Below are positions 1 to 8,000 of a DNA stretch of 24,609 nucleotides, piece by piece. A program made the position numbers and the translations under genes. The DNA comes from JOPF133 sp052144935 (lineage in GTDB: Bacteria > Acidobacteriota > Terriglobia > Bryobacterales > Bryobacteraceae): positions 1 through 24,609 of the forward strand of contig JBKQPR010000121.1 of the NCBI GenBank assembly GCA_052144935.1, in the 5' to 3' direction. Numbering within the stretch: the stretch's first letter is position 1; each line of letters begins with the position of its first letter. The notes under the pieces are model-generated. The model had not been told where the DNA came from and made no database searches. It saw only the letters and a program-made list of their open reading frames with translations.

Positions 1-460
1 GCTTGAGATTGAAGAGGGAACCGCTTGTTGGGCGAGATTGCGGTCCTCGCGGGGATGTCTGCCGGAGCCCAACCATGGGGGCCTTAAATCCGGAGCACAG
101 ACATTGCAACGCTTCCTAAGCCCCGCCCCCCAGGGGCGTAAAACCTGGCCTGATGGCACGCTCCCTGCGGGGAGCGCGCCCCTTACGGGGAGTACGGAAC
201 CGGTTCCCAATGTCGGGGCGCCTCGAACGTCCCAACGAAGAAAGAGAGACGAAGGGAGAGACAAGCAACGAAACGCGTTCAGAGCCGCGCGGGTTAAGAG
301 AGCGGTTTTCGAATCGCACCGAATCAGACGGTCTAAGAACTAGGGCGTCAGGAGGGACGGATCGGGGTGTGGTCTGCTTGGCGATTTATGTTCTCGCTGC
401 GAAATGGCCGTCGCACGATACGCCCGATACGCCGATACGCCCCGAGGTTTGACACTCTTT
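1..460. other. Gene-free leader region with small hairpins
   Basis: I see no supportable gene here. Short open frames on both strands are arginine/proline-rich and resemble no family I know. The stretch holds several small GC-rich inverted repeats, for example GCTCCC-TGC-GGGAGC near 161-176 and CCCC-TTAC-GGGG near 179-190. It also holds a half copy (282-309) of the hairpin repeat seen at 21244-21299. It may be a decayed intergenic or mobile-element boundary; this is inference. Confidence 0.5.
282..309 (+). repeat. Half copy of the AGAGAGCGGTT hairpin repeat
   Basis: The segment beginning GAGCCGCGCGGGTTAAGAGA and running into GCGGTTTT resembles the right arm of the long hairpin at 21275-21299 (GAGCCGCGAACGTTAGAGAG followed by CGGTT). 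Only one arm is recognisable here, so it looks like a truncated or degraded member of a dispersed family. The identity is read by eye. Confidence 0.4.
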
Positions 461-712
461 ATGGCGCGGTGGGATAATCCCACTGTGATCGTTACGCTCG
501 ACGCCAAGCGACGCCTCACTGTCCCGAGCGGTCTTGCTCCGGCCTCTCCGGGAGACTATTTCGATGCAAGCTTTGACGCGGAAGAAGATGCGCTGGTGTT
601 TCGGCGACTCCCGGGCAAGGAGAGTTGGCTGACCGTGCTCAAAGCCTGCCCAGTCAGCCCCGACGATGTGCCGCGCCGCCGCCGCGCGCCGGCCCGGCGC
701 AAGAAACTATGA
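461..712 (+). CDS. vapB: AbrB/VapB-family antitoxin
   Basis: A small protein of 83 residues with a SpoVT/AbrB-like N-terminal half: the stretch TVIVTLDAKRRLTVPSGL matches the swapped-hairpin DNA-binding fold (beta strand, then a K/R-R-L-T-V-P turn). The C-terminal half (KESWLTVLKACPVSPDDVP) would be the toxin-binding tail, and it ends in a very basic RRRRAPARRKK segment. VapB-type antitoxins neutralise their partner nuclease and repress their own promoter. The start ATG at 461 was chosen because it sits just before the AbrB fold and has GAGG at 444-447, although the 13-nt spacing is long; an upstream ATG at 404 adds only an unlikely leader. Its stop codon overlaps the toxin start (ATGA), which implies translational coupling. 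Confidence 0.75.
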   Translation: MARWDNPTVIVTLDAKRRLTVPSGLAPASPGDYFDASFDAEEDALVFRRLPGKESWLTVLKACPVSPDDVPRRRRAPARRKKL

Positions 713-1128
713 TCTGGCTGCTCGACACAGACGTCATCTGCCAGCCGGCCAAGCGGCACGGCGATGCGCGGGTCATCGCCTGGCTCGAAGAGGAACAAGA
801 CCGCTGTTACACGAGCGCCGTCGTCATCGCCCAACTGGCTTACTGGGTACGCACCAAGGATGGACGGCAGCGTCTGGCCCTACAGGCTTGGCTGACGCGG
901 CTTGTGGAAGCCCTCCGGGGACGGATTCACGGATTCAATGTGTCAGTCGCACACGTGTGGGCTGAGCAACAGCGATTGCTGGACAAGGCCGGCCAGCGTA
1001 TGCCCGTTGAAGACAGCTACATCGCGGCGACCGCCCGCCGGCATGGGCTGACGATCGCCACAGGCAACGATCGGGATTTCAGGCGTCCCGGACTCAAGGT
1101 ATTTAATCCATTCAAAGAGCTCGCCTGA
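709..1128 (+). CDS. vapC: PIN-domain VapC/FitB-like toxin
   Basis: A PIN-domain protein of 139 residues, the ribonuclease half of a VapBC pair. It opens with the typical MIWLLDTDVI strand (metal-binding Asp6) and ends with the PVEDSYIAATARRHGLTIAT-type helix and strand (Asp102) and the N-D-R-D-F motif (Asp123). The second conserved acidic residue, normally Glu in an x-L-[GA]-E-L pattern, is Gln42 here (codon CAA, in VVIAQLAYW). PIN nucleases use this Glu for metal coordination, so activity may be weakened or lost. The ATG overlaps the antitoxin TGA by the ATGA arrangement. Family assignment is firm; that it is an active toxin is not. Confidence 0.82.
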   Translation: MIWLLDTDVICQPAKRHGDARVIAWLEEEQDRCYTSAVVIAQLAYWVRTKDGRQRLALQAWLTRLVEALRGRIHGFNVSVAHVWAEQQRLLDKAGQRMPVEDSYIAATARRHGLTIATGNDRDFRRPGLKVFNPFKELA

Positions 1129-1165
1129 CCGGCCTATTCCCCACCAGAGCGTCTCCTACGACAAG

Positions 1166-1393
1166 TCACAATCGGTCGTTATAGTCGAGCCGGCGGCGCT
1201 TGCCATGATCGAAAACGATACTGGGCTCGGTCCGGAAGATCTCGGAGTCGACCGAACGCGTCGGGGGAAGTCCGTCCGCGACGTGCAAGATATCGGCAAC
1301 GGGCGTGATTGTGCGATAAATCCCGCCGCCCGTCTCGGCGTCACGGAAGGCCGCTTCCGCCAGATAATTCTGCAAGTGACAACTAGCCCGCAA
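1166..1393 (-). CDS. Short hypothetical frame, possible gene remnant
   Basis: A 75-codon frame starting with TTG inside the last codons of the upstream histidine kinase gene. The product (for example YLAEAAFRDAETGGGIYR, later SIVFDHGKRRRLDYNDRL) has protein-like composition and lacks the Arg/Pro bias of antisense frames in this window, but I recognise no family. A stop codon lies immediately before the TTG in the same frame and no good ribosome site is visible. It could be the 3' remnant of a decayed gene or chance. Confidence 0.2.
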   Translation of the reverse strand: MRASCHLQNYLAEAAFRDAETGGGIYRTITPVADILHVADGLPPTRSVDSEIFRTEPSIVFDHGKRRRLDYNDRL

Positions 1394-3734
1394 TCAGCGC
1401 CTTCACCTTTTCCGCCAGCGCGGAAGCGGTGTAGGGCTTCTGGATGAAGCCGGCCAGGCCTTTGCCGGCGAAACGCTGGACCGCCTCCACCTCGTTGTAG
1501 CCGCTGGTGAGGAGCACGCGGACGCGCGGATCGATGGTCTGCAAGTGGGTGAGGGTCTCCTCGCCGCTCATCACCGGCATGGTGAGATCCAGCAGCACCA
1601 GCGAGATCGCAGCGGGCCGGCCGCGATAACATTCCACGGCCTCGGCGCCATTGTTCGCCAGCACCACTTCGTAGCCGTAGCGCAGCAGGGTATGGCGGGC
1701 GGTCTGGCGCACCACCTCCTCATCGTCGACCACCAGGATGGTGCCCGTGCCTCCCAAGGGGCCCGTGAAGGCAGCGGGCGGAGTCGTCACGGGGGCCGCG
1801 GAGGCGGGCAGGAGCACCTTCACGGTGGCGCCCTGGCCGGGTTTGCTGTAGACCTTGATGGCGCCTTTGTGGGCGCGTACAATGCCCAGCACGGCGGAAA
1901 GCCCCAGCCCGCGGCCGGCGAACTTGGTGGTGAAGAAGGGATCGAACATGCGGGCGAGGGTTTCCTCGTCCATCCCGCAGCCGGTATCGTGGACTTCCAG
2001 GGTCACGTACGTGCCGGGACGGAGCAACTCGCCGGCCGAGGACATGGTGGCGATGTATGCCCGGTCCACCTCCTGAATGGCGGTGATCGCCAGTACGGAG
2101 CCACCCTCTGGGCCGATCGCCTCGGCGCCGTTGATCACCAGGTTCATGACGATCTGCTGCAACTGTCCGGGGTCGGCGTCGATGCCGGGAAGCCGGTTGT
2201 GGAGCTGCAAGCGGAGTTGCACGGTTTTGGCGATGGAGGTCTGAACTAGGGCGCCGATATCGCGCACCACCGCCGAGAGATCGACGGTGCGCATGACGAA
2301 GCGGCCTTTGCCGGCATAGGCCAGCAACTGGCGCGTGAGGTCGGCGGCGCGCTCGGAGGCCCGCATCACTTCTTCCAGAAACTGCCGCTCGGGAAGGTCG
2401 ACGGGCAGGCCTTCCAGGGCCAGGCTGGCGTTGCCCAGGATGCCGGTGAGCAGATTGTTGAAATCGTGCGCCACGCCGCCCGCCAGCACGCCCAGGCTTT
2501 CGAGTTTCTGGGTGTGGCGGAGTTGCTCTTCGATGCGCAGCCGCTCGGTGACGTCGCTGTTGATCTGGAGGGTGCCCTGGAACTCGCCGGACGATCCGCG
2601 GCGCACCGCCCAGCGGCTGCTCACTTTCAGGGCGGCGCCATCCTTGCGCACGTGCGTCAGCTCGCCTTCCCAGTGGCCTTCGGTGGCCACTTTGCGCCGG
2701 ATCTCGTCGAGCGGATCGGGGAATGCGGTGCGCAGCAACTCGCGGGAGACGCGGCCTACGGCCTCCTCGCGCGTCCAGCCGTACATCCGCTCGGCGCCCT
2801 GGCTCCAGAACTGAATGACATCGGCGCGATCCAGGGAGAAGATGGCGTCGTGCGCCAGATCGAGCAATTGGGCCTGTTCGCGGAGGCTTTCCTCATCCAG
2901 CTTGCGGCGCGTGATATCGGCGATAACGGCGCTGATGTGGGCGGGCTGGCCATCGGCATTGCGGTGGCAGCGGGCTTGTCCCCACAGCCAGTGCAGGCTG
3001 CCATCAGGCCACAGGACCCGGAATTCGGCGTCCGCCTGCCCCTGGCCGAGGATGCCGCGGAGCTGGTCCCTGACCGGCCTTCGGTCTTGGGGATGCACGC
3101 AGCCGAGGAGCGTGCGGTAGTTCCAATGGGGAATCCCATCCCGGAAGCCGAAAATCTGGTCGTGTTTGAGCGAGCGGGTGCTCGAATCGCGGGCGATATC
3201 GTAATCGATGTAGCCGATGTCGGACGAATCCAGCACAAAACGCAGGCGGTCTTCGGCTTCGCGGTAGGCCAGGGCGGAGGTGAGGGCTTCCTGGGAGCGT
3301 TCCCGCACGCGAACTTCGAGTTCCTCCGCGGTCCGGCGCAAGGCAGCCTCCCGCCGCCGGCGGATTTGCGAGATGCGGCTGACCAGGAGCGAAACGACGA
3401 GGGCCAGGCCGAAGCGGAACAGGTCGCCGCGGAGCGTGCGGTTGGGCCACGGGCGAAGACGGGGCACCGCCAGGACGGTGATCGCGGAGACCAGAATCCC
3501 CGGCCCGTAGCCCAGCCAGGCCGCGCCCAGGATGAGGAGGAGAAAAGCCATCACCAGCAAACCGGCCAACACCGCCGGGATGCGTGGGCTGAATACCAGG
3601 TAGCAAACTTCGGTTATGGCAACCAGGGCGGCCAGGCTGGCCAGCGACAGGGCATACGGCTGCACGGGTTGGGGAACGGCCCGGAGGGCGCCCTGCCCCA
3701 GCGTTTTGGCGAAAGATCGCAGCCCGGCTAGCAC
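1383..3734 (-). CDS. Membrane-anchored PAS hybrid histidine kinase
   Basis: A hybrid sensor kinase of 783 residues. Residues 25-125 hold about four hydrophobic segments resembling a DUF4118-type membrane module, followed by an Arg/Glu-rich coiled linker (125-160). Two PAS domains follow (about 163-278 and 285-400), each ending in an I-T-R-R-K or V-T-E-R motif. The HisKA phosphoacceptor is His423 (GGVAHDFNNLL, the NtrB/cytochrome-sensor type), the N box is near 528-540 (IVMNLVINGAEA), and G boxes lie at DTGCGM and GRGLGLSAV. A C-terminal receiver (665-783) carries acidic DDE, phosphoacceptor Asp716 and Lys766. The start is GTG with a strong GAGGAGG (3739-3745). It lies 29 nt downstream of ogt on the same strand, so the two are probably co-transcribed. 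The stimulus cannot be read from sequence. Confidence 0.92.
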   Translation of the reverse strand: MLAGLRSFAKTLGQGALRAVPQPVQPYALSLASLAALVAITEVCYLVFSPRIPAVLAGLLVMAFLLLILGAAWLGYGPGILVSAITVLAVPRLRPWPNRTLRGDLFRFGLALVVSLLVSRISQIRRRREAALRRTAEELEVRVRERSQEALTSALAYREAEDRLRFVLDSSDIGYIDYDIARDSSTRSLKHDQIFGFRDGIPHWNYRTLLGCVHPQDRRPVRDQLRGILGQGQADAEFRVLWPDGSLHWLWGQARCHRNADGQPAHISAVIADITRRKLDEESLREQAQLLDLAHDAIFSLDRADVIQFWSQGAERMYGWTREEAVGRVSRELLRTAFPDPLDEIRRKVATEGHWEGELTHVRKDGAALKVSSRWAVRRGSSGEFQGTLQINSDVTERLRIEEQLRHTQKLESLGVLAGGVAHDFNNLLTGILGNASLALEGLPVDLPERQFLEEVMRASERAADLTRQLLAYAGKGRFVMRTVDLSAVVRDIGALVQTSIAKTVQLRLQLHNRLPGIDADPGQLQQIVMNLVINGAEAIGPEGGSVLAITAIQEVDRAYIATMSSAGELLRPGTYVTLEVHDTGCGMDEETLARMFDPFFTTKFAGRGLGLSAVLGIVRAHKGAIKVYSKPGQGATVKVLLPASAAPVTTPPAAFTGPLGGTGTILVVDDEEVVRQTARHTLLRYGYEVVLANNGAEAVECYRGRPAAISLVLLDLTMPVMSGEETLTHLQTIDPRVRVLLTSGYNEVEAVQRFAGKGLAGFIQKPYTASALAEKVKALIAG

Positions 3735-3738
3735 CAGT

Positions 3739-3745
3739 CCTCCTC
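3739..3745 (-). promoter_or_regulatory. Strong Shine-Dalgarno for the GTG-started kinase
   Basis: On the minus strand GAGGAGG lies 4 nt before the GTG at 3734. It fixes the start of the histidine kinase at this non-ATG codon. Confidence 0.7.
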
Positions 3746-3763
3746 GGGAGCCTACTTCGGAGT

Positions 3764-4291
3764 TTAACCCGGCGGCCGGAGGATCGTTTCGTCCATTCGC
3801 TCCAGTTCCAGCAGGCGTCGCTTGAGGGGCAGCCCGCCGCCATACCCCACCAGCTTGCCATTCGCGCCGATCACGCGGTGGCAGGGGACCACGATGGGAA
3901 CCGGGTTGGCTCCGTTGGCGGCGCCCACGGCGCGCACCGCCGAGGGCCGGCCGATGGCTTGGGCGATGGCGGAGTAGCTGCGCGTCTGGCCGTAAGGAAT
4001 GGTTTGGAGATGGCGCCAGACGCGGATTTGGAAATCCGTGCCGGCGAGCGACAGCGGCAACCGGAACTCACGCAGCCGGCCCGCGAAGTAGGCGCGCAAT
4101 TGGGACAGCGCTTCGACGAGGAGGGGGTTTTGGGGACTGGGATCGGAGGGCGCCCCGGGGCCCAAGGGCACCCCAAAGGGCGCCTCGGCGGGCGGTTCGA
4201 GACCGAACTGGATGGCGCACAACCCGGCGGGGGAAGCGGAGAGGCGCAGCACGAGGGATTCGGCCACTTCGGCCTCGATCCATTCCAGCAT
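3764..4291 (-). CDS. ogt: Methylated-DNA--protein-cysteine methyltransferase
   Basis: An O6-alkylguanine-DNA alkyltransferase of 175 residues, which moves the alkyl group from damaged guanine (or thymine) to its own cysteine in a suicide reaction. The C-terminal domain is complete: FQIRVWRHLQTIPYGQTRSY, the winged-helix GRPSAVRAVGAANGANP and the active-site PCHRVIG with Cys137. The ATG at 4291 was chosen because the family N-terminus (here MLEWIEAEVAES) starts there; the frame remains open to 4369, but that extension is entirely the repeat DNA at 4317-4365. Residues 33-52 are an inserted linker, PAEAPFGVPLGPGAPSD, encoded by another repeat module (4148-4184) between the N- and C-terminal domains. 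It precedes the membrane kinase gene by 29 nt. Confidence 0.93.
   Translation of the reverse strand: MLEWIEAEVAESLVLRLSASPAGLCAIQFGLEPPAEAPFGVPLGPGAPSDPSPQNPLLVEALSQLRAYFAGRLREFRLPLSLAGTDFQIRVWRHLQTIPYGQTRSYSAIAQAIGRPSAVRAVGAANGANPVPIVVPCHRVIGANGKLVGYGGGLPLKRRLLELERMDETILRPPG
4148..4184. repeat. Palindromic module inside ogt, in frame
   Basis: It contains GGGGCCCAAGGGCACCCC (4157-4174), a close copy of the 18-bp family module. It is flanked by overlapping palindromic runs (GGGCGCCCCGGGGCCC on the left, AAAGGGCGCC on the right). On the coding strand it reads GVPLGP, adding a Gly/Pro-rich linker to Ogt without a frameshift. Confidence 0.7.
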
Positions 4292-4316
4292 GAGAACAGG
4301 ATGGCATAGATCCGGT

Positions 4317-4365
4317 GGGGCCTGGCCCAGAGGGCACCCCGATTGCGCCCCAGAAGGCACCCCGG
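4317..4365. repeat. Two tandem modules upstream of ogt
   Basis: GGCCCAGAGGGCACCCCG (4324-4341) is followed after a few bases by the diverged copy GCGCCCCAGAAGGCACCCCG (4345-4364). The pair sits in the short gap between the mazF remnant and the ogt start, where an ogt ribosome site or promoter would be expected. Confidence 0.7.
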
Positions 4366-4380
4366 CCATGCGGTTCGGCC

Positions 4381-4650
4381 TCAGTCACATGCCAGTGAAA
4401 AGCCTAGGGCTGCCAAATTTCCCGCATGCGCTCTGCACCGGGGGCGCCGATGCGGCGTCCCAATCGCGTTTTCGCCACGGTAACTGGCTAGTGCGGATCG
4501 ATGGCGCGGTACTCCGCGAATCGTCGACGTGATCGGCGCGACCGTTACAGTCGCCAGATGCCCAATCGCGCTGTCGCGCGTCAGAACCAGAACCGGCCGC
4601 TCCTTGTCCGGGGGCGCGAACCGGCAAAGGCGGACATCACCCCGGCTCAA
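4381..4650 (-). pseudogene. mazF: Broken MazF/PemK-family toxin
   Basis: The N-terminal half is a clear MazF fold: SRGDVRLCRFAPPDKERPVL, then VLTRDSAIGHLATVTVAPIT and STIRGVP. MazF toxins are sequence-specific mRNA endoribonucleases. After this point the gene is damaged. The central part normally joining RGVP to the VNL strand is missing, the next recognisable piece (PVTVAKTRLGRRIGA, then ERMREI) is in another frame, and the last piece (ALGFSLACD) returns to the first frame. A central deletion plus at least two frameshifts are needed to explain this, so it is almost certainly non-functional. It would start with TTG overlapping the antitoxin stop (TTGA). Confidence 0.8.
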
Positions 4651-4880
4651 GGTTCCGGCCACGCTGCGGCGTCCTCCAAGCTGCGGAACTCCTCCTCCCG
4701 CTGCGGCTGGGCCAGATACCCGCGCCGGTCCTGCTCTTCCAATTCCAGTTCGCGCAAGCGCTTGAGGTGCTGCCGCAGAGCCTGGCGGATCAAGGCCGAT
4801 CGATTCAACTTCTGCCGTTTGGCCGCAACATCGGCCGCCTTCAAGAGCTTGGCATCCAGCACCACCTGTATGGTCTGCAT
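4647..4880 (-). CDS. mazE: MazE-like ribbon-helix-helix antitoxin
   Basis: A 77-residue protein with a ribbon-helix-helix N-terminus: strand MQTIQVVLDAKLLKAADVAA, then LNRSALIRQALRQHLKRLRE, and an acidic C-terminal tail (ELEEQDRRGYLAQPQREEEF) that in such antitoxins wraps the toxin. It would bind DNA as a dimer and neutralise the adjacent MazF. The start ATG at 4880 has GAGGG about 8 nt upstream. Its partner is broken, so this is an orphan or decaying antitoxin; the reading frame itself is intact. It diverges from the large plus-strand kinase, with 127 nt between starts. Confidence 0.8.
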   Translation of the reverse strand: MQTIQVVLDAKLLKAADVAAKRQKLNRSALIRQALRQHLKRLRELELEEQDRRGYLAQPQREEEFRSLEDAAAWPEP

Positions 4881-5007
4881 CGTGGACCCTCTTCCAAAGG
4901 ATAGTCCACACACGAGGATTCCCGTCCGGCGGTTCCGGCCAGGGACACTCACGGAACCCCGCACCGTGCCGATAAGCAGAGACGAGGTCGGAAACATCGG
5001 GTTACGT

Positions 5008-8000
5008 ATGTCTCAGGGCAGTGGCAGTATTGCGCGGGCCGGCCTGGTTGCGGCCGTGGAGCAGGCCGCGGACGGCATCGTCGTCACCGGCACCGACGGG
5101 ATAATCCAGTACGTGAATCCCGCCTTCACAGCGATGACGGGATATACCAGCGAGGAGGCCGTGGGGCAGAACCCCCGCATCCTCAAATCGGGACTTCAAC
5201 CCGCATCGCTTTACGAGGATCTCTGGAATACCATCCGGTCCGGGCGGGTCTGGCACGGCGACCTGATCAACCGGCGCAAGAATGGGACCTTCTATGACGA
5301 GGAGATGCGGATCACTCCCGTCGAGGACGACCATGGCGAAATTGTCAGCTACATTGCGATCAAGCACGATGTGACCGAGCGGCGGAAGGCCGAGGAAGCG
5401 CAACGTTTCCTCGCCGCGATTGTGGAAAGTTCCGAGGACGCCATCGTCGCCTTCACGCCGGCCGGCGTCATTCTCACTTGGAACCACGGCGCGGAAACCA
5501 TTTTTGGCTACTCCGCCGGAGAGGCGATCGGGAAGCTCATGTCCATGCTGGTAGCGCCGGAGCGGCTGGCCAGTCTGGCGCATTTTACCGAACGGGTATT
5601 GGAAGGCACTGTCTTGTCCCAATACGAGGGTTTGTGCCTGCGCAAGGACGGACAGAGGTTTCCCGCATCCGTTACGGCGAATCCCATCCTGAACTTCGCC
5701 GGTGAAGTGGTGGCCGTCTCCACCATCCTTCGCGACATCTCGGAGCGCCACGAGGCCGAACAAGCCCGAGCGTTGCTGGCTTCGATCGTAGAATCTTCGG
5801 ACGACGCGATCATCGGCGAAGGGCCGGACGGCACTATCGTCAGTTGGAACCAGGGCGCCGAAGCGCTGCTGGGCTACACGAGCCATGAAATCATCGGAGA
5901 GAATGCTGAAATTCTCACTCCGCCTGGCTACCGCGACGAAGTGCGCCGGTCCCTCGGGATCATCAGCCAGGGTTGCAGGGTCAGTCCTTTTGAAACCGTT
6001 CGCCAAAGGAAAGACGGTGCCCGGATCGATGTCCTGCTTTCTCTCTCCCCGATCCGGAATCCAGCCGGAGAGGTAGTGGGCGCTTCGGCCACCGCCCACG
6101 ACATCGGCAAGCGCGTGCGGGCCGAGCGGAAGCTTCGGGAAAACGAAGAGCGCTTCCGCGGGGTCTTCGAGCAGGCGCCGTTCGGCATGTGCGTGTCCGG
6201 GCTGGACGGGCGCTTCCTCCAGGTGAATGCGGCGTTTTGCCGGATGCTGGGATATTCCGAACAGGAACTGCTTGCCACTACTTGGGTGGAACTGACCCAC
6301 CCCGGCGATCTGGAGCCTTCCCTGCGGAGGATCGAGCAGTTGCGGAACGACCCCGGCGGATGCGCGGAGGCGGAAAAACGCTACATACACCGCAGTGGCC
6401 ATGTGGTGTGGGGGCACATGAAGATCTCGCTGGTACACGACGGCGCCGGCGGCCCATTGTACCTTGTAGTCCATGTGGAAGACATCACCGAGCGCAAGCG
6501 GGCGCAGGAGGCGCTGCGGGCGAGCGAAGAGCGCTACCGCATGCTGGCACACGCCCTGCAAAGCGCGGGCGAGTGCATTAGCATCACCGACACCGAGGAC
6601 CGGATCCTGTACGTCAATGGCGCATTTTTTCGGACCTATGGCTATCGGGAACACGAACTGATAGGGCAGCACATCGGCATTCTTCGCTCAGCGCGCACTT
6701 CCGAGGAAACACAGCGTGAGATTCTTCCGGCCACGATGGCGGGCGAGTGGTGCGGAGAGCTATGGAACCGTACCAAGGAAGGGCGGGAGTTCCCTATTTC
6801 ACTGGCGACTTCCGTGGTGTACGACGAGGACGCGCGGAGGGTCGCGCTGGTGGGCATCGCACGCGACATCACCGAGCGCAAGCAAGCCGAGCAAGCCTTG
6901 CAGAGCAGCGAAGAGAAGTTTCGCCAGTTGGCGGAAAACATTCGGGAAGTTTTTTGGATGGCGCCGCCTGCAACCAACGACATCCTCTATGTCAGCCCCG
7001 CCTATGAACAGGTCTGGGGCAGGACCTGCGACAGCCTCTACCGGAATCCGGCGTCCTGGATGGAGGCGATCCACCCCGATGACCTTGAAAAAGCTCGTCT
7101 ATTGCTGGCGACGCAAATGAAGGGAGAGCCGGTCGAATCGGAATACCGCATACGAACGCCCGACGGGCGGGAGAAATGGATCCGCGACCGGGCCTTTCCC
7201 ATTCGCGATCAGGCCGGGCAACTGATTCGTGTGGTTGGAATTGCGGAGGAGATCACCGAGCGGAAGCGCTACGAGGAGGAATTGATCCGCGCGCGGGAAG
7301 GCGCGGATGCCGCCAACCGGGCGAAGAGCCGTTTTCTGGCCAACATGAGTCACGAGATCCGCACGCCCATGAACGGCGTGATCGGCATGCTTCAACTGCT
7401 GATGGAAACGGATCTTACCGAGGAGCAGCGGCAATACGCCCACGTGGCTCAGAACAGCGGGCGGACTCTGCTGGCCCTCATCGACGACATCCTGGACCTT
7501 TCCAAGATCGAGGCGCGGAAGATCGTCCTGGAAAATCTGAACTTCAACCTGCCCGACACCATCCAGGACGTCTTCCAGCTCTTGCGCGTCCAGGCCAACG
7601 CCAAGGGGCTGGGTTTCGGTTCGCGCGTGTCGCCGGAAATTCCGCCGCTCCTGTGCGGCGATGCGCACCGCCTGCGCCAGGTGTTGACCAATCTCACCGC
7701 CAATGCCATCAAGTTCACCGAACGGGGAGAGGTAAGGCTGGATGCCGCACTGGAGTCCCAGGGCGACGGCACGGCAACGGTCTGTTTCACCGTCGCCGAT
7801 ACGGGCATCGGGATCCGGCCGGACCAGATTGGCACGCTATTCTCGAGATTCGTCCAGGCAGACGCCTCCACCACACGCAAGTACGGCGGCACCGGGCTCG
7901 GGCTGGCTATCTCGAAGCAGCTCGTCGAGATGATGGGGGGCGCGATCCATGTCGACAGCCGGGAAGGCCAGGGTTCCAGCTTCTGGTTCACGGCGGTTTT

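Noticed and set aside
2466..3731. 421-codon plus-strand frame opposite the membrane hybrid kinase
   Set aside because: It is the antisense of an obvious PAS/HisKA kinase, is Gln/Ala/Gly-rich with no domain, and follows the codon phase of the real gene.
4501..5007. N-terminal extension of the six-PAS kinase
   Set aside because: The frame is open, but it lies antisense to the mazE/mazF region, has a basic low-complexity product and no domain; ATG 5008 starts exactly at the first PAS.
5002..6672. 556-codon minus-strand frame opposite the six-PAS kinase
   Set aside because: Antisense of clear PAS repeats; no recognisable domain.
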